A stretch of DNA of 57,996 bases from Hylemonella sp. (GTDB lineage: Bacteria; Pseudomonadota; Gammaproteobacteria; Burkholderiales; Burkholderiaceae_C). The stretch lies in contig JAUXVI010000014.1 in assembly GCA_030680575.1 (NCBI GenBank), forward strand, positions 1-57,996, read 5' to 3'. Every line of letters begins with the position of its first letter. Position 1 is the first letter of the stretch. The translations under genes were made by a program, and so were the position numbers. Below are positions 26,423-34,335 of the stretch, piece after piece. The notes under the pieces are model-generated. The model did no database searches and was not told where the DNA came from. It was given only the letters and a program-made list of their open reading frames with translations.

Positions 26423-26880
26423 GCACTGAAAGGAAAGTCCGGTCGCTGGTCCAGGTGCGTGCCAATGGCTATGCGCTGGCGCTGCTGGACCCGAAGCTGC
26501 AGGATGATGAAGACGTCGTGCTGTGTGCCGTGGCGGTGACCGGCGCCGCGTTGGAATTCGCCTCGCCTCGGCTGAGGGCGCACAAGCCCGTGGTGCTGGC
26601 GGCGGTGCGCCAGGATGGCCTGGCGCTGCACCATGCGGCCGAGGCCATGCGCAGCGACCGCGATGTGGTGACAGCGGCGATGCGGAGCAATTTCATCGTT
26701 TATGCCCTGGCGTCGCGTGAGCTGCGCAGCGACGAGGCTTACATGCTGCATCTGTTCAAGAACGAGGTGCGCGACCAGCTGCTCTGCGGTTTCATGCCGC
26801 AGGAAATCCCGGCGCTGATTGCCGAAGAGCTGCAGATGCGCGAAGCCCGGAAAAGGCAGTTCCTGCTTACGACACAATAG
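26419..26880 (+). CDS. DUF4116-like repeat protein
   Basis: 153 residues from a GTG that overlaps the aldolase stop (GTGA). The sequence shows repeats of about 24 residues with the pattern LxxxxxVxxAVxxxGxALxxASxxLRxD, for example VVLCAVAVTGAALEFAS, VVLAAVRQDGLALHHAA and VVTAAMRSNFIVYALAS. This matches the DUF4116 repeat, whose role is unknown and which I know mainly from protist and large bacterial proteins. No signal peptide or catalytic motif. Its coupling inside a catabolic operon before the regulator is unexpected. The frame is open upstream inside the aldolase gene, but that part is antifunctional shadow. Confidence 0.65.
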   Translation: MSTERKVRSLVQVRANGYALALLDPKLQDDEDVVLCAVAVTGAALEFASPRLRAHKPVVLAAVRQDGLALHHAAEAMRSDRDVVTAAMRSNFIVYALASRELRSDEAYMLHLFKNEVRDQLLCGFMPQEIPALIAEELQMREARKRQFLLTTQ

Positions 26881-26912
26881 GGGTGAGACGCCGAATTTCG
26901 GAGGAGACCCAC

Positions 26913-27380
26913 GTGAGCAAACAACTGAGCCGTCACAACCCGGCCAGCGAAGATTTCGTCAAGGACGATTTTCCCTTCTACTGGGTGGCTCGTCTGAACA
27001 ATATCTACCACCACCATATGGAGCTCGCCTTGCGCAAGGTGGGCGCCGATCTGCCGACCTGGCGCATCCTGTTCATCCTGCGCGAGAACGGAACATCCAG
27101 CATGTCGGACATCTCCCTGCACGCGGTCGTCAAGCTGCCCACGATCACCAAGATCGTCTATCGCCTGCAGGAGCGCGGCCTGGTGCTGACCTCGACGTCG
27201 GCCTCGGACGGGCGTGTGACCGAAGTGTCGTTGACCCCGAAGGGCGATGAGATGCTCTCTCGCATGCGCAAGGCGACCGAGAACGTCTTCCTCAAGGGCT
27301 ATGCGGGGTTGACGCCCCCCAAGATCGAACGTCTCAACAAGATGCTGATGCAGGTGTTCGACAACCTGAGCCATTACTAG
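26913..27380 (+). CDS. iacR: MarR-family regulator, probable IacR
   Basis: 155 residues from a GTG at 26913 with GGAGGAG 6 bases upstream. A winged helix-turn-helix is evident: LPTWRILFILRENGTSSMSDI, then VKLPTITKIVYRLQERGLV and the wing SASDGRVTEVSLTPKG. MarR proteins bind palindromes as dimers and are released by small aromatic ligands; IacR of studied iac loci is a MarR repressor responding to indole-3-acetate. Here it is the last gene of the rightward operon, so it would regulate its own transcription as well as the divergent iac operon. Confidence 0.85.
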   Translation: MSKQLSRHNPASEDFVKDDFPFYWVARLNNIYHHHMELALRKVGADLPTWRILFILRENGTSSMSDISLHAVVKLPTITKIVYRLQERGLVLTSTSASDGRVTEVSLTPKGDEMLSRMRKATENVFLKGYAGLTPPKIERLNKMLMQVFDNLSHY

Positions 27381-27463
27381 CATGCCCTGAAACGGGCGGC
27401 TCGCGTAACGCGTTGATCTTTATCGGAGCGAATTGCAGACCCAATTGTTGTCGGCAATCTTCC

Positions 27464-27835
27464 TCACCACTGGCCGGTCTCGGCGCGGATGGCGACTTCG
27501 CAGTCGTCGAAGATTTCCAGCTTGACGATCTTCACGCGCACGCCCACCACACCGGGCAGCTGCAGCAGCCGGTTGGCCAGTTTGCCGATCATGCTTTCCA
27601 GCAGGTTCACGTGCTCGGCCGTGCATTCGTTGATGATGATCTGGCGCACCTTGCGGTAGTCCAGCACATGGTTGATGTCGTCATCGTGCGGCAGCAGCGC
27701 CTGCGGGCCAAGGTTGAGCTCGGCATCGACCTGGATCGGCTGCGGCGCGGTTTTCTCGTGGTCGAGGATGCCCAGGTTGGCATCGAAGCGCAAGCCGGTG
27801 AGCGTGAGGATCTGGGTACTTTTGTTGTTGGACAT
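27464..27835 (-). CDS. folB: Dihydroneopterin aldolase FolB
   Basis: 123 residues. FolB cleaves dihydroneopterin to 6-hydroxymethyl-dihydropterin in folate synthesis. Recognisable segments are ILTLTGLRFDANLGILDHEK, the catalytic-glutamate area VNLLESMIGKLANRLL and VKIVKLEIFDDCEVAI. The ATG at 27833-27835 abuts the end of a 272-base inverted-repeat element that separates it from folM. The best ribosome-binding match (CAGG) lies inside the terminal stem of that element, so structure could limit translation. Confidence 0.9.
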   Translation of the reverse strand: MSNNKSTQILTLTGLRFDANLGILDHEKTAPQPIQVDAELNLGPQALLPHDDDINHVLDYRKVRQIIINECTAEHVNLLESMIGKLANRLLQLPGVVGVRVKIVKLEIFDDCEVAIRAETGQW

Positions 27836-28107
27836 CTAGGGCCTGCCAATACCGATTTCGCAAGTGCGAACATGGATAAAACCGCGCCAATCTAGGCGCG
27901 CGACGACGCCCAGGCTGACTGCCTGGGCTAGGAGTGCAACAACGAGTGGCTCGGTTTTATCCATGTTCCCTCTGGGTTGCGGCCAGAAAAGCCATGCGGG
28001 GTGTTGCGGCGTCTTACCGGAGATTACTCCGGCTGCGACGACGCGCCTACCGCATGACTTTTCTGATCCGCAACGCATTTTGTGAAATCGGTGTTGTCAG
28101 GCCCTGG
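27836..28107. repeat. Nested inverted-repeat element filling the folM-folB spacer
   Basis: Outer arms of about 30 bases (27836-27868 and 28074-28107) pair as AGGGCCTG-x-CAA-x-ACCGATTTC-x-CAA. Inside are two independent arms. Arm B is a perfect 16-bp stem, AACATGGATAAAACCG (27869-27884) with 27952-27967; it encloses hairpins CGCGCC-AATCTA-GGCGCG (27883-27900) and GCCCAGGC-TGACT-GCCTGGGC (27908-27928). Arm D is a ~24-bp stem (27976-27999 with 28050-28074) enclosing stem 28006-28013/28037-28044 and hairpin CCGGAG-ATTA-CTCCGG (28017-28032). Nearly every base can pair. It may be a mobile palindromic element or a structured RNA in the folM-folB transcript. No target duplication was found. Confidence 0.85.
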
Positions 28108-28109
28108 CC

Positions 28110-28904
28110 TCACATCATCGAAAAATCACGCTCGAAGCGCATCAGGTGCTGGCCGCCATCCACCAGCAGCGTGGTGCCGGTGATGGACGAATTCTCCAGC
28201 GCAAACTTCACCGTCGCCGCCACGTCGTCCGCGGTGGACGAACGCCCCAGGGGCGAGAGCTTGTGCAGCGCTTCGAACTTCTCCGGCGTCAGGAATTCAC
28301 TGGTCAGCGTCAGGCCCGGCGCCACGCCCACCACCCGCACCCTGGGGGCCAGCGCCTGGGCCAGCATGGTGTTGGCAGCTTCCAGCGCGGCCTTGGACAA
28401 GGTGTAGCTGATGAAGTCCGGGTTCTGGTTCCACAGTTTCTGATCCAGCAGGTTGACCACGACGCCACGTCCGGCGTCGTTGCCATGGCCGCCACGTCCG
28501 GCACGCTCACTCACATGGGCATGCAGCGCCTGCGCCAGTACGATGGCGGCACCGGTGTTGCAGCGCAGGTGCCGTTCCATGGCGGTGTAGCTGAAGCTTT
28601 GCGCGCTGTCGTGCTCAAAAATCGCCGCGCTGTTGACCACGGCATCCACCTGGCCAAAGTGCGCAATCACGCGGGGCAGCAGTGCACGCACCGCGGCCTC
28701 ATCCGCCAAATCAGCATCAAAAGCGGCCGCAGAAGCCGTGAATGCTGCGCAGTCAGCTACTGTTTTCATAGCGTCATCAGCCGAACCACGGTAATGCACC
28801 GCCACCTGCCAGCCGGCGCGCGCCAGGGCGAGCGCGATCTCGCGCCCCAGCCGTTTGGCCGAGCCGGTGACGAGGACCGTGCGCGAGGGAGAGGAGACAG
28901 GCAT
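28110..28904 (-). CDS. folM: Pteridine-reductase-like short-chain dehydrogenase (FolM-like)
   Basis: 264 residues from ATG at 28902-28904. The glycine-rich motif is TGSAKRLGRE, in which the Arg/Lys-bearing TGxxxRxG form marks the pteridine-reductase branch of SDRs. NSAAIFEHD, then SYTLSKAALE with catalytic Tyr and Lys follow. FolM-type enzymes reduce dihydropteridines and dihydrofolate. It lies upstream of folB on the same strand, supporting a pterin role. Residues near MKTVADCAAFTASAAAFDA come from a 56-bp interspersed repeat. The first 19 codons of the longer frame are not counted. Confidence 0.82.
   Translation of the reverse strand: MPVSSPSRTVLVTGSAKRLGREIALALARAGWQVAVHYRGSADDAMKTVADCAAFTASAAAFDADLADEAAVRALLPRVIAHFGQVDAVVNSAAIFEHDSAQSFSYTAMERHLRCNTGAAIVLAQALHAHVSERAGRGGHGNDAGRGVVVNLLDQKLWNQNPDFISYTLSKAALEAANTMLAQALAPRVRVVGVAPGLTLTSEFLTPEKFEALHKLSPLGRSSTADDVAATVKFALENSSITGTTLLVDGGQHLMRFERDFSMM
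28717..28772 (+). repeat. 56-bp interspersed repeat, copy 4 (inside folM-like gene)
   Basis: TCAAAAGCGGCCGCAG leads to GCTGCGCAGTCA and hairpin GCTAC-TGTTTTC-ATAGC (28756-28772). It is the most diverged copy, with one substitution in the stem and a one-base shift of GGCC, but the total length is again 56 bases. It is translated in frame from the minus strand. Confidence 0.65.
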
Positions 28905-28924
28905 TGAGGGAGAATCGGCGGGTA

Positions 28925-30022
28925 ATGACAACACCCGACAGTTTAACGACCGCCCTGACATCCCGCATCGTGCACGCCATCCAGGCTGCCGGCGGCTGGC
29001 TCGGGTTTGACGACTTCATGGCCCAGGCCCTGTACACCCCGGGCCTGGGTTATTACGCCAACGATTTGCGCAAGCTCGGCCTCATGCCCGGCTCCGGCAG
29101 CGACTTCGTGACCGCGCCCGAGCTGTCGCCGCTGTTCGGCCGCGCCTTGGCGGCCCAGGTCGGGCAGGCGCTGCAGCAGACGCAGACGCATGAGGTGTGG
29201 GAATTCGGCGCCGGCTCCGGCGCGCTGGCGCTGCAGCTGCTCGACACTTTGGGCGAGCAGGTGACGCGCTACACCATCGTCGACCTGTCGGGCGCCCTGC
29301 GCGCGCGCCAGCAGCAGACACTGCAGAAATTCGGCGACAAGGTGCGCTGGGCCAGCGAGCTGCCCGCGGCCATGCAGGGTGTGGTGGTCGGCAACGAGGT
29401 GCTGGACGCCATGCCGGTCAAGCTGCTGGCGCGGCTGGGTGGCGTCTGGCACGAACGCGGCGTGGCGGTCGATGCCGCAACGCAGGCCTTCGTCTGGCAG
29501 GACCGGGCTACCGCGCTGCGCCCGCCGCTGGAGGTGGAAGGCGCGCACGACTACGTGACCGAAATCCACCCGCAGGCCGAGGCCTTTGTGCGCACGCTGG
29601 CCGACAAGCTGCAACAGGGGGCGGCCTTCTTCCTCGACTACGGCTTTCCCGAGCGCGAGTACTACCACCCGCAGCGCCACATGGGCACCGTGATGTGCCA
29701 CCGCGCCCACCAGGCGGATGCCGACCCCTTGTGTGACGTGGGGCTGAAGGACATCACCGCCCATGTCAACTTCACCGGCGTGGCGCTGGCGGCGCAGGAG
29801 GCCGGGCTGGAAGTGCTGGGCTACAGCTCGCAGGCGCGCTTCCTGCTGAACTGCGGCCTGGCGCAGCTGATGGAGCAGAGCGACCTGGCCGCACGTGCCC
29901 AGGCCAGCAAGCTCATCATGGAGCACGAAATGGGCGAGCTGTTCAAGGTCATCGGCCTGACGGCCGGCGAGCCTTGGGCGGCGCTGGGTTTCTCCGCCGG
30001 TGACCGTACCCATACACTCTGA
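28925..30022 (+). CDS. MidA/NDUFAF7-like SAM-dependent methyltransferase
   Basis: 365 residues from ATG at 28925. The SAM-binding motif is VWEFGAGSGALALQLL, and family-specific segments are LYTPGLGYYAN, DFVTAPELSPLFG, VVGNEVLDAMPV and FFLDYGFPEREYYHP. The mitochondrial homologue NDUFAF7 dimethylates an arginine in a complex I subunit. The bacterial role is less certain, though an NDUFA9-like complex I-associated protein is encoded elsewhere in the window. It diverges from folM with only 20 bases between the starts. Confidence 0.88.
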   Translation: MTTPDSLTTALTSRIVHAIQAAGGWLGFDDFMAQALYTPGLGYYANDLRKLGLMPGSGSDFVTAPELSPLFGRALAAQVGQALQQTQTHEVWEFGAGSGALALQLLDTLGEQVTRYTIVDLSGALRARQQQTLQKFGDKVRWASELPAAMQGVVVGNEVLDAMPVKLLARLGGVWHERGVAVDAATQAFVWQDRATALRPPLEVEGAHDYVTEIHPQAEAFVRTLADKLQQGAAFFLDYGFPEREYYHPQRHMGTVMCHRAHQADADPLCDVGLKDITAHVNFTGVALAAQEAGLEVLGYSSQARFLLNCGLAQLMEQSDLAARAQASKLIMEHEMGELFKVIGLTAGEPWAALGFSAGDRTHTL

Positions 30023-30025
30023 ACC

Positions 30026-30220
30026 ATGTTCCGCTGGCTTCTTGTCATCTTCTTCGCGCTGCTGGTCATCAACGCCTTCACGCCCTGGTTCAAAAAAATC
30101 GGCTTCGGCCGTCTGCCGGGCGACCTGAACTTCACGCTGTTCGGGCGCGAGTTCAACCTGCCGCTGACCACCACCATCATCCTGAGCCTGGTGGCGGCTG
30201 CAGTGGCAAAGCTGATTTAG
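30026..30220 (+). CDS. DUF2905 small membrane protein
   Basis: 64 residues. It has an N-terminal hydrophobic helix (WLLVIFFALLVINAF), the conserved GRLPGDL motif and a second C-terminal helix (TTTIILSLVAAAVAKL). This size and pattern match DUF2905 proteins, which have no assigned role. It starts three bases after the methyltransferase stop, so the two are probably co-translated. Confidence 0.88.
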   Translation: MFRWLLVIFFALLVINAFTPWFKKIGFGRLPGDLNFTLFGREFNLPLTTTIILSLVAAAVAKLI

Positions 30221-30369
30221 CTAGATGACCTCCTGCATTCCCCCAATTAGGGGATGTTTGATTGGATGCGAATGTGATGAAATCAGCAGAAGCTTCCACG
30301 CTAGCGTAGGAGAGTGGGGAGAGCAATGTGTCGCTCTCTAAATCAGCTAAAAATTACTGACTACAACGT

Positions 30370-30999
30370 ATGACCGTATCTATTCGAATCTTGTTCCTAG
30401 GTTTGGTGACTCTTCTGCTAGCAGCATGTGGCTCAGCGCCAACGATCACAGAATCAAAAGTGATAAGCCCGACGACGGGGAAGATGAAGAGTCTTCAATT
30501 TGTTTACCGCAAAGCCGAAATGCGGACGGTGTCGTCGACCAGCTATGGTCAAGGAGGCGTCTCAATAGCAAATACTGGATTTGATGGATTTGGCCCTCTA
30601 CTGGTCAAGCAGGCAGAAGCTGCCTTTGCTCAACAAAAGGTGACTGTTGTGGGGGCGAAAGTGATCGAGGATAAAGAGCCCATCAAGGTTGAGTCATCCT
30701 CGCAAGCCGCTGATGATGGCACTGCCCGCACATTTGCTGCGCCAGTATTAATCGTGACTCCAACGAGTGGGAAAGTCAGTGCTAACCAGCATGCGACAAG
30801 GACGAGCTACGTATTTTCCGTGTTGTTGATTGATCCTGATGCACGGCGCACGATTTGGAGAGCGACAATTGATACGAGTACATGGAGTGGACAGGACTTT
30901 GTTCTCAAGAATGTCAGTAAGACGCTTTACGATGAATCTTATGCGTCTCAGCTTTTAAGCGCGATTGCCAACCAGATGAAGATTGACGGCGTCATTTAA
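30370..30999 (+). CDS. Hypothetical lipoprotein, AT-richer than neighbours
   Basis: 209 residues. The N-terminus ILFLGLVTLLLAACGSA has a lipobox (LAAC), so Cys20 should be lipidated. The remainder is a soluble domain I cannot place; the C-terminal half (YVFSVLLIDPDARRTIWRA) hints at a DUF4136-like or periplasmic beta-sandwich fold. Codon use is distinctly AT-richer than the genes on both sides, and the 149-base upstream spacer contains CCCC-AATTA-GGGG. The next gene encodes another exported protein of similar composition. Confidence 0.65.
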   Translation: MTVSIRILFLGLVTLLLAACGSAPTITESKVISPTTGKMKSLQFVYRKAEMRTVSSTSYGQGGVSIANTGFDGFGPLLVKQAEAAFAQQKVTVVGAKVIEDKEPIKVESSSQAADDGTARTFAAPVLIVTPTSGKVSANQHATRTSYVFSVLLIDPDARRTIWRATIDTSTWSGQDFVLKNVSKTLYDESYASQLLSAIANQMKIDGVI

Positions 31000-31062
31000 G
31001 GGAATTTATTCTTGCACTCAATGAGCGTCATCAATGACTGCGCCTCGAGTCCGTTTGGTGTC

Positions 31063-31626
31063 ATGATGAACCGAGCGACCTTTGCCATTGCCATACTGGT
31101 TCTGCTGTTCGCAGTAAGGGTATGCGTTGCTGACGACCGATTGGTCAACATTCCATATAACCCTCAGACGGATCTCCCGAAATTGGCTGGCGATCTAGGA
31201 GTCAGTCAGGAGAGTGTTTTATTTCATGGTCGATGCGGGTTCATCCATTTAAACGAATGGATACAGAGCGTAGGGCTTCAATCTGTCCAAACGTGTGTCA
31301 TCACACTAACGCCAGACCAACTTATTTTGTCAACCTGGAAAGCGGATACCAGTATGTACGTATCGGTGTTCCGGCTTGGATACGGCGACATTAAGCAAGC
31401 GGCCCTTAGTGTCGAAGGCACCAAGTACCAACTTCAGTTAACGACAGCCCTGGGTTTTTTGGCGATCACAACCGCCAAATATCGGGCGAAGCCCCCAGGT
31501 GACTCAAGTGACGCGGCAGAGATTTTGAAGCACCTTGCAGCAAAAGGTATCGTTGTCGCCGATTCTCCGGGACGTGTAGACCTTAAGATTTCTACAATTC
31601 GTGTTGTGCCTCTCGGTGGGCGTTGA
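31063..31626 (+). CDS. Hypothetical exported protein
   Basis: 187 residues from the ATG at 31063, chosen so that the signal peptide (ATFAIAILVLLFAVRVCVAD) begins the protein; TTG at 31012 or ATG at 31021 are other options and no start has a strong ribosome-binding site. The mature part has a single Cys pair region (GRCGFIHLNEW and TCVITL) and no motif I recognise. It shares the lower GC of the lipoprotein gene 63 bases upstream, so both may have arrived together. Confidence 0.55.
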   Translation: MMNRATFAIAILVLLFAVRVCVADDRLVNIPYNPQTDLPKLAGDLGVSQESVLFHGRCGFIHLNEWIQSVGLQSVQTCVITLTPDQLILSTWKADTSMYVSVFRLGYGDIKQAALSVEGTKYQLQLTTALGFLAITTAKYRAKPPGDSSDAAEILKHLAAKGIVVADSPGRVDLKISTIRVVPLGGR

Positions 31627-31728
31627 TGTTAAGTGTAGAGACACCCGTATATTGCGAACACTGATTTCGCGCAACTCTCTTGAACCAAGCGCTTGCATCC
31701 CCATTCTGCTCTGCAGAAAGGGTTCACC

Positions 31729-32169
31729 ATGACTGATACGCGCCACATCGTCTGTCCGCATTGCCACACCACCAACCGGGTTCAAGTGGGCGATTTAGGC
31801 AACGCACCCGATTGCGGCAGGTGCCACCAGCCGCTGTTCACCGCGCATCCGTTGGAACTGGATGAAGCCTCGTTCGAGCGCCATATCAGCCGCAACGAGA
31901 TTCCGGTGCTGGTGGACTTCTGGGCGCCCTGGTGCGGCCCCTGCCGCATGATGGCGCCGGCCTACGAGCAGGCCGCCGGCCAGCTCGAACCCCAGGTGCG
32001 GGTGGCCAAGGTCAATACCGAAGCGGCACAGAACCTGGCAGCGCGTTTCAACATCCGCAGCATCCCGACGCTGGCGCTGTTCGTCGGCGGGCGTGAGGTG
32101 GCGCGCCAAGCCGGCGCCATGCGCTCGGCGGCCGACATCACCCGCTGGGTGCAGTCCCACCTGCGCTGA
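31729..32169 (+). CDS. trxC: Thioredoxin 2 (TrxC)
   Basis: 146 residues. An N-terminal zinc ribbon has Cys9, Cys12, Cys29 and Cys32 (CPHC and CGRC). The thioredoxin domain follows with active site WCGPC (Cys69 and Cys72), cis-proline segment IRSIPTLALF and a typical C-terminal helix. TrxC is a cytoplasmic disulfide reductase induced by oxidative stress in enterics. The start at 31729 is preceded by AAAGGG seven bases upstream. Confidence 0.95.
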   Translation: MTDTRHIVCPHCHTTNRVQVGDLGNAPDCGRCHQPLFTAHPLELDEASFERHISRNEIPVLVDFWAPWCGPCRMMAPAYEQAAGQLEPQVRVAKVNTEAAQNLAARFNIRSIPTLALFVGGREVARQAGAMRSAADITRWVQSHLR

Positions 32170-32176
32170 GTGACGT

Positions 32177-32593
32177 TCAGGACTCGATGGTCCACTCTTG
32201 GGCGCACTGGCGGCAGCGCACGCCGGTATCGCCGTTGCGCCGGTCTTCGTTCACCACCTCAAAGCGCGCATAGGTGCCGCATTGCGGGCAATTGGCCTGG
32301 TTGGCCACTTCTTCGGCGTGCATCAGCAGGTAGAGGTAGCGCCGCAGTGCCCACAAACCGATACCGGCGCTGACGATGAACAGCACCACGTCGAGCAGTT
32401 TGTCTCCCAGGCTGCCGCCCGGGAACGCTTCCAGAATGCCCATCAGCGCAATGGTGCACAGCAGGGCCAGCAGCATGTGCGCGTGACTGGACAGCAGTTC
32501 ACGCTCGTACCATTTGCGAAACCCGTGGCGGCGCACGCCGTCGGCCAGTCGCTGGTTGAGCAGATTGCGCGGCCTGGGCTTCATGGTCGCCAT
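32177..32593 (-). CDS. Membrane protein with C-terminal zinc ribbon
   Basis: 138 residues. Two hydrophobic helices (MLLALLCTIALMGILEAF and LLDVVLFIVSAGIGLWAL) are followed by a cytoplasmic tail with two CxxC pairs, CPQC and CRQC, about 26 residues apart, a probable zinc ribbon. I do not know a function; it appears to be a conserved hypothetical protein. It converges with trxC with seven bases between the stops. Confidence 0.7.
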   Translation of the reverse strand: MATMKPRPRNLLNQRLADGVRRHGFRKWYERELLSSHAHMLLALLCTIALMGILEAFPGGSLGDKLLDVVLFIVSAGIGLWALRRYLYLLMHAEEVANQANCPQCGTYARFEVVNEDRRNGDTGVRCRQCAQEWTIES

Positions 32594-32745
32594 GATGCCG
32601 CCAGTCGATGGTTTTACCGCATTGGTTCAGAGCACCCGAGCGTGCCGCAGGGGTTTAGCTGGCGGCCGCTGGCGATCCGGCCCGGGGCGTCGCTGTGCCT
32701 GCAGCCTGACCCAGTTGCACTGGCCACCGGGTTCGGCGGCGGCCT

Positions 32746-34335
32746 TCAGCGGCCGTCGTCGTAGGGCAGTTGCAGGTTCGGCGCTGCGGCGTGTGCCACA
32801 CCTTTGAGCTTGAAGGTACTGACCACACGCTCCAGATGGCCGGCCTGATCCTGCAGGGATTTGGCGTCAACCGCGGCCTGCTCGACCATGGTCGCGTTTT
32901 GCTGGGTGGCGGTGTTCATGCCGTCGATGTCACGGTTGACGCGCCCGATGCCCGACATCTGTTCGGCGCTGGCGGCGGCAATGCCGCTCATGATGTCGGT
33001 CACATGGTTGATGCTTTCCACGATGTCCTGCATGGTGGCGCCGGCCTGGTGCACCAGCTGGCTGCCGGTCTGCACCCGTGCCACCGAATCATCGATCAAT
33101 GATTTGATTTCCCGGGCAGCGCTGGAAGACCGTTGCGCCAGGCTGCGCACCTCTGCCGCCACCACGGCAAAACCGCGTCCCTGCTCGCCGGCACGTGCGG
33201 CTTCCACCGCAGCGTTGAGCGCCAGGATGTTGGTCTGGAAGGCGATGCCGTCAATGACGCTGATGATGTCCACAATCCGCTTGGAAGAGGTGTCGATCGA
33301 CTCCATTGTGTTCACCACCTGCGAGACCACGCCGCCGCCTTTGAGCGCCACTTGCGAGGCCGCCATGACCAGCTGGTTGGCACGCTGGGCGTCCTCGGCA
33401 TTGCGGTTCACCATGGCCGTGAGTTCGTGCATGGACTTGGCGGTCCTCTCCAGCGTGTCCACCTGCTGGTCGGTCCGGCTGGACAGGTCGGTGTTGCGAT
33501 TCGAAATGTCGTTGGACGCCGCATAGATTTCATCGGTGACCGCGCGCACCTGACCCACGATCCGGATCAGGCTTTCGTTCATGTCGCGCAGGGCTTGCTG
33601 CAGATCGCCCACCTCGTTGGAGGAGGTCACCTGGACTTCCTGCGTCAAATCGCCGGTGGCGATGGCGCGGGCCGTGTCGACCCCGCTGGACAGGGGGACG
33701 GTGACCACGCGACGGATGAAGGGGTAGATCAGCAGCAGGACCGGAATGCTGGTCAGGATGGCCGCCAGGATGGACTTGATACGCTGCTCATCCAGGCCCC
33801 GGTTCACCTTGTCCAGCGAGACCTTCATGCTCACCGCGCCCAGCACCGTGCCTTCCGGCACCTGATGGCAGACGGTGCAGTCCTTGCCGAGGTAGTTCTT
33901 GAGTGCGAGTGTCGGACGGACCGCACGCAGGTATTCACCTTTGTCGTCGCTCTCGGTCCAGATCAGTTCCTTGCCGGACTGCATGACCTGCGCTTCCTGC
34001 GTATCGGGGTGCGATTCATCCTTGCCCGTGCCGGCACCAAAGATCTTGGTCACGGCCTCGGCCCGCAGCACGCGCACGTCGCGGATGGTTCCCAACTGCT
34101 TGATCTGGTCGAGCAGCACATTGCGCTGCGCCACCGTGCCGGTGACCATCATGCCGGTCAGGCCGGCCATGGTGGCGTCGTGCATGCTGAGTGAGAAGTC
34201 CTGCGCCTGGGCCAGGGCGGCCTGGCGCGAGGCGTAACTTTGCCAGACGATCACCCCCGACCAGACGACCAGCAACGCCATGCCGATGGTGGCCAGCAAC
34301 TGGATCCAAATTTTCAGTTTCGCACTTGACCGCAC
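32746..34335 (-). CDS. Methyl-accepting chemotaxis protein with c-type haem motif
   Basis: 529 residues from a GTG. A transmembrane helix (about 10-31) is followed by a periplasmic domain, a second helix (about 185-205), HAMP, and a cytoplasmic signalling domain with the conserved hairpin [20 protein letters not shown]. The periplasmic domain contains CTVCH (Cys153, Cys156, His157), a covalent haem attachment motif, within KDCTVCHQVPEG. Haem-bearing sensor domains of this sort detect redox state or gases such as O2, NO or CO. No CheA/CheW genes are in the window. Confidence 0.88.
   Translation of the reverse strand: MRSSAKLKIWIQLLATIGMALLVVWSGVIVWQSYASRQAALAQAQDFSLSMHDATMAGLTGMMVTGTVAQRNVLLDQIKQLGTIRDVRVLRAEAVTKIFGAGTGKDESHPDTQEAQVMQSGKELIWTESDDKGEYLRAVRPTLALKNYLGKDCTVCHQVPEGTVLGAVSMKVSLDKVNRGLDEQRIKSILAAILTSIPVLLLIYPFIRRVVTVPLSSGVDTARAIATGDLTQEVQVTSSNEVGDLQQALRDMNESLIRIVGQVRAVTDEIYAASNDISNRNTDLSSRTDQQVDTLERTAKSMHELTAMVNRNAEDAQRANQLVMAASQVALKGGGVVSQVVNTMESIDTSSKRIVDIISVIDGIAFQTNILALNAAVEAARAGEQGRGFAVVAAEVRSLAQRSSSAAREIKSLIDDSVARVQTGSQLVHQAGATMQDIVESINHVTDIMSGIAAASAEQMSGIGRVNRDIDGMNTATQQNATMVEQAAVDAKSLQDQAGHLERVVSTFKLKGVAHAAAPNLQLPYDDGR

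Noticed and set aside
27836..28107. tRNA, RNase P RNA or tmRNA gene in the structured folM-folB spacer
   Set aside because: The folding is extensive, but none of the conserved sequences of these RNAs is present.
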